Translations under genes and position numbers: made by a program
Shown here: in pieces, positions 9,240 through 16,190 of the stretch
Position numbering within the stretch: position 1 is the first letter of the stretch
Layout: the number at the start of each line of letters is the position of its first letter
Notes under the pieces: generated by a model
What the model saw: the letters and a program-made list of their open reading frames with translations, nothing else
Told to the model about the DNA's origin: nothing
Databases searched by the model: none
DNA from: Mesostigma viride
Taxonomy: Eukaryota; Streptophyta; Mesostigmatophyceae; Mesostigmatales; Mesostigmataceae
DNA length: 52,500 bases
Direction: 5' to 3'
Assembly (NCBI GenBank): GCA_009746045.1
Contig: RPFO01000072.1
Coordinates: 4,055,270-4,107,769 of the forward strand

Positions 9240-10401
9240 ATGGATTCCGCACAGACGCCCGACCTGCGCTGCCTCTCCGAACTGTCCTTCGACATCCTGC
9301 GCCTGTTCCCCGAAAAGGTGACCCACATTCTTCCCCCATCTAGCCATCCTCGCGCATGTCTGGCCCCTCGAATTCTTCCCTCTAACACACTCGCGCATCT
9401 TATGCTCGCATCCGCACCATGCAGGACGTGGACATCATGGAGGGCTGGGATGGGGAAGCTTCCCGACGCTCGACGAGATCGACCCGGACTGCGCCGGGGC
9501 GGCGTCCGGCGGCGAATCGACCCCGGACAGCCCCGCGGACACCGCGCTCGTCGCCGCGCCTCCCCCGCCCCCCGAAGGCGCGCGAGTGGGGCCGTGGACG
9601 TACCTCCTGCTGGCGGACATCACCGACGCCTCCAGCCAAGTGGTCGGCCCGCTCAAGCACAGCGCGCCGGTCAGCTCGTTCGCGGACGCCTACGGCTTCC
9701 CCGCCTCGCCGTCCCACGAAACGGGCACGTGGGCGCAGGGCTCCGACACCGTCCTCCCGCCCACGCCGGCGCCCGCGCCCGCGCCTCGTCCCGCGCCCGC
9801 CCCTCGTCCCGCGACCAAGAAGCGGCCCGCCGCCGAGATGACGGCGGACGGCAGCGAGTTTCCAACTTTCCGACCGCGTCAAGGACTGGCCCGCATTCGG
9901 CCCCCTGACCAAGCGACACCTGGCCTCGTCCGTGTTCGCGCACGTGGCGCGCGACCCGACCGTGCGCAGACAGGACGACGCCAAGGGCCGCACGCGCTGG
10001 GTCGACTCCGCGGGGAAGTTCGTGGAAGTGATCCCGTCATACGAAGTCGGCGTCGGGGCCGACTACTGGCTGAGCGAGCCGGCGACCGCGCCGGACGGCA
10101 CTGTGTACGCACCTTTCGCCACGCCGGCCGGCCGGGGCGCACGATCGGACTCGTCCCACTGAGGGACTTCGCTCGCACTCCGCTCGCTGCGATCCTGTCC
10201 TCGCACGAGGCGCGTCGGGCCGGCCTTTCCAAGCGGCCAAATGCCAACGTGTTCCTGGAGTACGAGCGGAGGACGGACGGGTCCACCTGGGTGCGCGCCG
10301 TGTGCATCAGCTCCATCCCGCCCAGCCGCGGCGTGCCCGCCGTATACCACGAGGACGGCGTGTCCCCGGCCCGCGTCCTCGCCGACGCGCGCGCCGCGTG
10401 A
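9240..10401 (+). pseudogene. Gene Z, right-arm copy, frameshifted
   Basis: Exon 1 (9,240-9,317, 26 codons) matches the left arm. The intron (9,318-9,424) has two TTCTTCCC copies and ends at GCAG. Exon 2 runs from 9,425 to TGA at 10,399-10,401. One C is missing near 9,446, so the frame is lost after MEG. The frame is shifted again near 9,865 (as in the left arm, but with different bases) and near 10,108. The C-terminal pattern GLVPLRDFARTPLA to ARVLADARAA is still readable. AATAAA lies at 10,455-10,460. Confidence 0.65.
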
Positions 10402-10769
10402 GGTAGATAGCCAGGGTAGATAGGAGATACGTGCTTTAACCCCGCCTATTTATGAATAAAAGAGTGTATGAACCCTATTCAATGAGTCCCATCATGTTCC
10501 CACGGTAGCTAGATGCGCATAGCTAGGACCGCGGACCCGCGAATTCGGCCAAGTCCCAAGCCCGCTATCCGGGCGCGTCCGCGTGCGTTGACGCCGCGTG
10601 CCTTATGCTTGCATCTGTCACCGGTCAGGTCCGTCCCGGTCACTCGGTAGTACGGGCGCCTTTCATTGGTGGATATTAGGAGTACGGCGCCAGAAGGGAG
10701 GTGCGGTTCACCCTCGTCCCGTGGATCTCCCGCCAAACGGAGCGATCCTATTGGAGGATACTCGGAGCG

Positions 10770-11095
10770 CCGCGCCGGTCCGACCCGAAACGGGTGCATC
10801 CCTCTGTTCCACCCTCCTTTCCGCCCTCTTCACCCCCTTTTTTGACCCCCGAAAACCCCCTTCCCGACCCCTGAAAAAGGCCTGTTCCGGTGTTCCGGCC
10901 CACCCCCCCATGGGCCGGTATCATTCTGAAAAAAAAAAATTCTGGCCAGGGAAATGGCGTTTTTGGACTTAGCCGATTTCGGCCTCCTCCCTCTCCCTCC
11001 CTCTCCCTCTCTCTTCCCTCCCTTCCCGTCCTTATATATCCAGGGTATAGGGGTCTATATATTTTCCTACTATCTACTTTTTAGAATGATACCAG
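10770..11095 (-). repeat. Outer-arm end repeat, copy 2 (inverted)
   Basis: Reverse complement of the repeat at 1-330, with more base changes than the inner arms show. The end unit is bounded by GGTATCATTC (from about 10,917) and GAATGATACC (ending about 11,093). The stretch 10,402-10,770 holds the Z 3' region, ATCCACCAAT boxes and no gene. Confidence 0.8.
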
Positions 11096-11198
11096 CACGC
11101 CCCCTTCGGGAATAGGAACGGTATATATAGGCGGCTATTCGTCCTATTTAACCGTGGGGCGTGAATAGGACACCGTCTCATATATCCTATTTCCGGGA
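11096..11198. other. Junction between opposed end repeats
   Basis: A short unique spacer separates inverted copy 2 from direct copy 3 of the end repeat. It has TATATATAGG, CCTATTTAACC and paired GTCCTATT/GAATAGGAC segments. Having end repeats in opposite orientation on both sides makes it a candidate unit-to-unit junction. No ORF. Confidence 0.6.
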
Positions 11199-11540
11199 TG
11201 GCGTGCCGGTATCTTTCTATAAACTGATTTATAGGAAATAAAATAGATAGACCCGTATACCCACGGATATATAGGGACGGGAAGAGAGGGGAGAAGAGAG
11301 AGGGAGAGGAGAGAGAGAGAAGGAGAGAGAGAGAGAGGGAGAGGCCGAAATCGGCTAAGTCCAAAACAAAGGATTTCGGTCCCAGGAATTTTTTTTTTTC
11401 CAAATGATACCGGCCCAGGGGGGGGGAGCCGGAACACCGGAACAGGGCTTTTTTAGGGGTCGGGAAGGGGGTTTTCGGGGGTCAAAAAAAGGGGTTCAGA
11501 GGGCGGAAAGGAGGGTGGAACGGAGGGATGCACCCGTCTC
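11199..11540 (+). repeat. Outer-arm end repeat, copy 3 (direct)
   Basis: Matches 1-330: GGTATCTTTC, ACTGATTTATAGG, a GA-rich tract, CCGAAATCGGCTAAGTCC, a T run, ATGATACCGGCCCAGG and the G-rich block. It shows that the end repeat is a reusable module, not only a palindrome arm. Confidence 0.8.
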
Positions 11541-11950
11541 TGGCGCGGCGCTTGGAGTATCCACCAATAGGGTACGAGCGAGCGTCCGATCGGATCGGTT
11601 GGCGCGGCGCGCGGCGTATTGGGTCGGGTCTACTAACGCTTCTTCATGACCTTGGAATCAAACAATCTGTCGACATCTCTCCTGTACTTGTCCGATAGTT
11701 TTGTAAGCGCTCTCGTGTAGGCCACGTTGTTGGTGTACCGTTTCACGGCCTCCGTCTCCCTGTATATGCCCCGGATCAGGCGGTTGAATGACGCTGCGAG
11801 GTTGCGTATCTCTCGCTCGCGGCCTGCGGAGGTGGATTTGGTGGGCATTGTGTTTCTGATAAGATCACGGGAGATTATTTTCTCGACGCGGCGCTTGGAG
11901 TATCCACCAATAGGATACGAGCGAGCGTCCGATCGGATCGGTTGGCGCGG
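11538..11950. repeat. Two direct repeats of about 65 bp flanking a small ORF
   Basis: GGCGCGGCGCTTGGAGTATC and the following CCACCAATAGG, TACGAGCGAGCG and CGATCGGATCGGTTGGCGCG occur at about 11,538-11,603 and again at about 11,886-11,952 with one or two changes. The small ORF lies between them. Confidence 0.8.
11633..11848 (-). CDS. Small basic helical protein, 71 aa, unknown
   Basis: The ORF starts MPTKSTSAGREREIRNL and ends with TAG at 11,633-11,635. It is rich in Arg, Lys and Glu with heptad-like hydrophobics (IRNLAASFNRLIRGIY, LTKLSDKYRRDVDRLF), so a coiled coil or DNA-binding helix is plausible. An upstream in-frame Met (11,971) would give 112 aa but would run through the promoter-like repeat, so I prefer 11,848. 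A CCACCAATAGG box precedes it. No family recognised. Confidence 0.5.
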   Translation of the reverse strand: MPTKSTSAGREREIRNLAASFNRLIRGIYRETEAVKRYTNNVAYTRALTKLSDKYRRDVDRLFDSKVMKKR

Positions 11951-12030
11951 CGCAGGCAGAGTGATTGGCACACCGTGGATCGGAGGCGGATCCTGGCCGT
12001 CCGTGGGAGCCCGTCGCCACTACATAAACG
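11886..12030 (+). promoter_or_regulatory. Promoter of gene W
   Basis: GTATCCACCAATAGG, GGTTGGC and GATTGGC boxes are followed by CATAAA (12,023-12,028) about 97 nt before the ATG, then CTGTCCGGGCATCC (about 12,040-12,053). Gene Z has the same CATAAA plus CTGTCCGGGCATCC pair at about the same distance. Confidence 0.6.
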
Positions 12031-12124
12031 GGACACCCGCTCTGTCCGGGCATCCCACGCAACGAGCTCTCACTCGAGACACGGCCTCGAAAGCCCTCTC
12101 CCCATCTCCCGAAATCTTCCCCGA

Positions 12125-12839
12125 ATGGCCACTCCCAATTCCTCCCCGGTGTCCGGCGCCGTTGTCCAGGTAAGAATCGAGTGCGCGAGGACTCTCTCTC
12201 TGTCCGCCATTCTTCCCCGAGTCTGTTCGCGTGTCCGCTTGTCCTGTTTCTCTCGCTGACCTCGATCGTGCATTCTTCCCTCGCGTGCTGTCCGCGCCCC
12301 CGCAGGCCGACACGGTTCCCCAGGCGCCCGGGGCGCCCCGAAAGCCGCGCGAGGGAGACGATTCTTACCTGACCCACAAGCAGGCCGCCGCGGCCCGTCG
12401 CGACCCGATCCGGCCTCGCAAGCTGTTTAAGAAGCCCCACGCCCATTGCCGACGGTGCGGGCGCAGGACGACGCGCGTGGCGCTCATGCGGGTCAAGCGG
12501 CATTTCCACGGGGGCGAGGAATGCGACATCCTCTGCCGTCGCTGCCGCGAACATGATGGGTTTTTCGAATGGCGCCAAGACTACGCGCGCGTCTGCGATT
12601 ACCAGATCGCCGAAGAGGCCGGCGAGCAGGTCCTCAGGGACTTCGGCCACCCCTCCGCGGCCTGTGACAAGAAGTGCAAGCTCATCCGCGAACGCTCCGA
12701 GGGGGACGTTATTGATGACATGTTTGATGAGCACTTTGACCCGTTCGACGAGGACGACGAGTGGAACCCAGGCTGGAACCGCGATTCTGACGGTACCCTG
12801 GACGAGTCCGAGGACGATGACGACCTGTCGGATTTTTAG
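12125..12839 (+). CDS. Gene W: Cys-rich (zinc-ribbon-like) protein with acidic tail, two exons
   Basis: Exon 1 (12,125-12,169) encodes 15 residues ending GAVVQ. The intron (GTAAGA to GCAG) has TTCTTCCC copies and exon 2 runs 12,306-12,839, giving 192 aa in phase. Residues about 45-75 hold CRRCGRRTTR and about 80-92 hold CDILCRRCREH, which could form a CxxC...CxxC zinc ribbon. The middle is helical and charged; the tail is strongly acidic (FDEDDEW, DESEDDDDLSDF). Such tails are common in transcription or chromatin proteins. No named family. AATAAA is at 12,930-12,935, followed by CAATGAGTC as after gene Z. Confidence 0.65.
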
Positions 12840-12929
12840 TGGGAACTTAGGGGTGGATAGCCCTACCAAGCTCCTCCTATTGGAGGCTCGAAACGAGAGC
12901 CTCGTCATGTAATGCACTATTTAATTATG

Positions 12930-12935
12930 AATAAA
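12930..12935 (+). terminator. AATAAA signal of gene W
   Basis: TTATGAATAAAGG lies about 90 nt after the stop; CAATGAGTCATCCCATG follows about 18 nt later. This matches the 3' module of gene Z. Confidence 0.6.
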
Positions 12936-13067
12936 GGAACCCTCTTGTCCTCTCAATGAGTCATCCCATGCGCGCCCATCATGCACTAGGTAGGACCCGC
13001 GGCCTCGCGACCGAAATCGGCTAAGTCCTACATACGTCCTCGGACCCGGCGATGACCCGCGCCGTCA

Positions 13068-13152
13068 CGCGATGACCGACACGTGGCACCGTCGATGACT
13101 GACACGTGGCACCGTCGATGACCGACACGTTCGCTCCGCCCGGCCGATATAT
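13068..13152 (+). promoter_or_regulatory. G-box tandem repeat and TATA box of the EsV-1-7 gene
   Basis: Three tandem units of about 22 bp (CGATGACCGACACGTGGCAC type) begin at about 13,068; two of them contain CACGTG G-boxes. GATATATTTT follows at about 13,144-13,153, roughly 77 nt before the chosen ATG. G-boxes are bound by bZIP or bHLH factors; regulation through them is inferred. Confidence 0.6.
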
Positions 13153-13228
13153 TTTCGCGGAGAGGGTCGACGGAGACGAGGAGACCTCGGACCGCGCGGG
13201 ACGCGATCGCGCGCGACGGACGTCCGGG

Positions 13229-14350
13229 ATGTCGGCGAAGAGATGGAGGACGTGCGAGGAACCGGGGTGCTCGGTTCAGCCATCCTACGGTCACGCGAGC
13301 GAGCGGCAGGCGTCCCGATGCGTGACGCACAGACTGCTGGACATGGTCAATGTCCGGAGTCGACGGTGCGAGGAACCGGGATGCGCGACCCAGCCGGTCT
13401 ACGGCCACGCGGGGGATCGACGAGCGTCACGATGCAAAGAGCACCGACTGCCGGACATGCTTAACGTCGTGTCCAGACGATGCACTGAGGAGGGATGTGA
13501 TCGACGTCCGTCGTACGGTCGCGTGGGGGGTCGACAAGCGTCACGTTGCAGAGAGCACAAAACGCCCGACATGCTTAACGTCGTGTCCAGACGATGTGAG
13601 GAGCCGGGATGCGATCGACAGCCGTCGTACGGTCGCGTGGGGGGTCGACAAGCGTCACGTTGCAGAGAGCACAAAACGCCCGACATGCTTAACGTCGTAT
13701 CCAAACGATGCACTGAGCCGGGGTGCGATACACTACCCGTGTACGGCCGCGTGGGCGATAGGCGTCCGATTAGGTGCGCCGTACACAAAACGCCGGGCAT
13801 GTTCGACATAAAGAACAAACGATGTGAGGAGCCGGGATGCGTGACCCATCCAAACTATGGCCATGCGGGCGACCATCGCCCGAGTCGGTGCGCCGTACAC
13901 AAAACGCCGGGCATGTTCGACATACAGCACAAACGATGCACTGAGCCGGGGTGCGATACACTACCCGTGTACGGCCGCGTGGGCGATAGGCGTCCGAGTC
14001 GGTGCGCCGCGCATCAAGTGTCCGGTATGATCGACATACAGAACAAACGATGCAATGAGCCGGGGTGCGGCGTCTGCGCGTCGTACGGCTTGCCCGGTCA
14101 CCCCGCGAGTCGATGCGCGTCCCATAAGCGCAGGGGGGATGTCAGATACCCCCGCATGCGGTGCTCCGAATGTAAGGAGCTCGGCACGCACGACCTCGAG
14201 GGCGTCCGTTATTGCGAGTGCCACGCCCCCGCGGACAGTCGTAATGTCGCGACATCCCTGCAGCGTATGCGGCCTGGACGACATCCTCGACGCGTCGGGT
14301 CGGTGTCCCACGTTCCCCGGACCCGCCGAAGATTGCCATGCGGCACGTGA
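13229..14350 (+). CDS. EsV-1-7 repeat protein (eight Cys/His repeats), C-terminus broken
   Basis: Residues 9 to about 290 are eight tandem repeats of exactly C-x4-C-x16-C-x2-H, for example CEEPGC ... RC.EHKTPDMLNV. This is the EsV-1-7 motif known from a phaeovirus gene and the Ectocarpus IMM developmental regulator. Each repeat probably binds a metal ion. A ninth, degenerate unit follows. Near 14,235 the sequence continues in another frame as CSVCGLDDILDASGRC and, after further shifts, RHVTQSRV and SFLDAETPL near 14,345-14,395. A retroelement fragment starts near 14,430. The real product was therefore probably longer and this copy is a truncated pseudogene. The start at 13,229 (MSAKRWRTC) fits the TATA spacing better than 13,106. 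Confidence 0.75.
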   Translation: MSAKRWRTCEEPGCSVQPSYGHASERQASRCVTHRLLDMVNVRSRRCEEPGCATQPVYGHAGDRRASRCKEHRLPDMLNVVSRRCTEEGCDRRPSYGRVGGRQASRCREHKTPDMLNVVSRRCEEPGCDRQPSYGRVGGRQASRCREHKTPDMLNVVSKRCTEPGCDTLPVYGRVGDRRPIRCAVHKTPGMFDIKNKRCEEPGCVTHPNYGHAGDHRPSRCAVHKTPGMFDIQHKRCTEPGCDTLPVYGRVGDRRPSRCAAHQVSGMIDIQNKRCNEPGCGVCASYGLPGHPASRCASHKRRGDVRYPRMRCSECKELGTHDLEGVRYCECHAPADSRNVATSLQRMRPGRHPRRVGSVSHVPRTRRRLPCGT

Positions 14351-14426
14351 CGCAGTCACGTGTCCTTCCTGGACGCGGAGACTCCGTTGGGCTCCTTGTA
14401 GCACAGACGCATGTGCCGCATATACG

Positions 14427-14577
14427 GCGACAGTGCGTCCCCCTTCGCTGGGCATAGCGTTGGGATCATGGGGATGCAAGTGCTGGTGCACCGAGAGGAA
14501 GGCACCTTTACATCCCCACCCTTGCATGGAAGCAGCCAGGATGGTATGCCAGGCCATATGCCCTCCCTCAAGGGCTG
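14427..14577 (+). mobile_element. Inverted fragment of the ORF1-only retroelement 3' UTR
   Basis: This is a diverged reverse-complement copy of 14,578 to about 14,715 (CCCCTTCGCTGGGCAT, ATGGGGATGCAAGTGC, CCCTCCCTCAAGGGCT). The two meet at a perfect palindrome centred on 14,577. It lacks the (CAATT)n tail. It truncates the C-terminal coding region of the EsV-1-7 gene. Confidence 0.8.
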
Positions 14578-16190
14578 AGCCCTTGAGGGAGGGCATATGG
14601 CCTATCATACATCCTAAGCTACTTCCTGCAAGGGTGGGGATGTAAAGGACCCTTGCTCTAGGTGCACCAGGGCACTTGCATCCCCATGATCTTCAAGCTA
14701 TGCCCAGCGAAGGGGGAGCCTGTCATGGGGGGGAAGATCAGCATAGCTATACAAAAAAGCTAGGGCATGGCGTCTCAGCAGAGAGTTACTCCCTGCATGG
14801 GCACAACATAACTAAATAAAGCTAGGCATCGTCTGGAGGGTGGCTCATCATAGGCACACATGTACATGATTAAATAAAGCGCGTGGCTAAGCTGGGATAG
14901 TGCCTCTAGGAGGCGTACATGTACATTCTGATCAGACACTCCGCAAAGGTGAAAACCTTTGCGTTCAGTGCCGGGCCGCGGAAAACGCGGAAAACGCGAT
15001 CTGCAAATGAATCCGACCGGAATCGAACTGGGGACCTCTCGCACCAATTTTGCTGACTATAGGACGGACGTCTCCGGTTACCATGGCATCGCCAACTTAC
15101 ACCTACAGTCATCCGCAAAAGTTCTCCTGTCCGGGGAGTGATGCAAGCCTTTCGGATTTGGTACTAGATAAATCACTCGAGATCTGTGTGTAGGAGTACT
15201 ACACACGTGTCTGCACGCGAGACTTGTTCAGTCTCGCACCGTGAGACGGGCTGAACACGGCTGAATCCTTCTTTAGAAGGGGGCGGAGCCGGTACTATCG
15301 AAATCAGCCAAGCGTATATTCTGATCAGACATGCACTCCGATGTACATGGCCACGGTCTATCTATTCTACACTACTACTGCTGTATTCCCCTAAGCTGGG
15401 GCGTCTGGAGTCGCTGGGGCCGCGGGGGTCGCCTGCCAGGGCTTGTGGCCGGTCGACGTAGATGGCCGCCCCCTTCCAGTACACCGGCTGCCCCGCCTTG
15501 GTCTGCCGGAGCTGGAGGTAGGTCGGCCATAGCTCCCGTTGCCGTTGTTGCTGCGCCAGGGTCAAGTCGTCATCAAGGGTGAAGAGAGTCTTCTCGAGCC
15601 GCTTGCGGCGTCTGAGAAAAGAAATCTTGTCCGCCGGGGTCTTAAAGGTGAGAAGGAGCGGGGGCGCCCCTGCCTTACCCCGCGCGCGGGGAAGGCGGTG
15701 GGCGACCAGCTCAATCTCACCAGTAAGGCCCATGCGATCAAGGATTTCTCTCTCAAAAGCACGCGCAAGCTTCTCGGAATTCTCACCTTCCTCCATGGTG
15801 AAGTTCTTGACTATGACGTTGAGGCTGCGCTTGGCGAGCTCGGCCTCCTCGCGGAGTTCGAGCGTCTGCTGCTGGAGCTGTGCTGCGACGGCGGAGGTGG
15901 TGGAGGTGGTGTGTTGCTTATTAAGCATGTCCGCCCAGGTGGCAGTGATGGGAGGAGCATCGCCGGCCAGGCCAGCCGGGGCTGGCTTGGCGGCAATGTC
16001 CTTCACCGCCTGGGCGGTGAGGCCTGCGGTGTTCTGCAGAACCTCGATAGCGATGGCGTTGTCCTGAAGACGCTGGTCGATGTCGCGGAGCTGGGCGGTG
16101 ATGGAGTCGGAGGGGGGGGGGGGTGGAGGCGAGGAGGGTGGCGGTGGCGGTGGCGGTGGCGGTGGGGATTTTGGGGAGCTCAGCAGCCAT
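14578..16190 (-). mobile_element. ORF1-only L1-like retroelement, copy A (partial)
   Basis: On the minus strand this holds the C-terminal part of ORF1 (about 16,190-15,362), then the 3' UTR down to 14,578. The protein part reads LRDIDQRL (coiled coil), RSLNVIVKNF, HRLPRARGK, LLLTFKTPADKISFLRRRKRLE and RRELWPTYLQLRQTKAG-like sequence. That order is the RRM plus C-terminal domain of L1 ORF1p RNA-binding proteins. The tail is missing at the palindromic junction and the 5' part is cut where copy B begins. A 414-bp foreign insert interrupts the 3' UTR. Confidence 0.75.
14927..15340. mobile_element. 414-bp insert with 8-bp target duplication (SINE-like or MITE-like)
   Basis: ATGTACAT flanks it at 14,919-14,926 and 15,341-15,348. 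Copy C has a single ATGTACAT at the homologous site, so this is a clean insertion. Both ends carry TCTGATCAGACA...CACTCCG in direct orientation. On the minus strand AGTTCGATTCC (a tRNA B-box-like sequence) lies near 15,018-15,030, and a GCAAAGGT/ACCTTTGC hairpin lies near 14,943-14,964. A tRNA-derived SINE or a hAT-type MITE (8-bp duplications) are both possible; I see no clear terminal inverted repeat. Confidence 0.7.

Larger units (their letters stand above)
1..11095. repeat. 11-kb palindrome (inverted repeat, arms about 5.5 kb)
   Basis: Seen: the sequence left of 5,551 is the reverse complement of the sequence to its right. Near the centre, paired positions sum to 11,102. Perfect pairing resumes outside an 11-nt centre (5,546-5,556, mostly G and C). 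The left arm runs off the window start; the right arm ends near 11,095 at GGTATCATTC-like sequence. In the stretches I compared, the inner about 5 kb of each arm differs almost only by single-base indels. The outer about 500 bp (1-510 versus 10,590-11,095) carries clear base substitutions. Each arm holds genes X, Y and Z in mirror order. Inference: either a real genomic or viral inverted terminal structure with homogenised inner arms, or an assembly fold-back across a hairpin end. Confidence 0.95.

Noticed and set aside
1-11095. Calling the palindrome purely an assembly artefact
   Set aside because: Outer arms differ by substitutions and a third end-repeat copy follows in direct orientation, which a simple fold-back would not give. 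The possibility stays open for the inner arms.
15000-15085. tRNA gene on the minus strand
   Set aside because: Only a B-box-like AGTTCGATTCC and a weak A-box are present. T, anticodon and acceptor stems do not pair properly. At best it is a tRNA-derived piece of the 414-bp insert.
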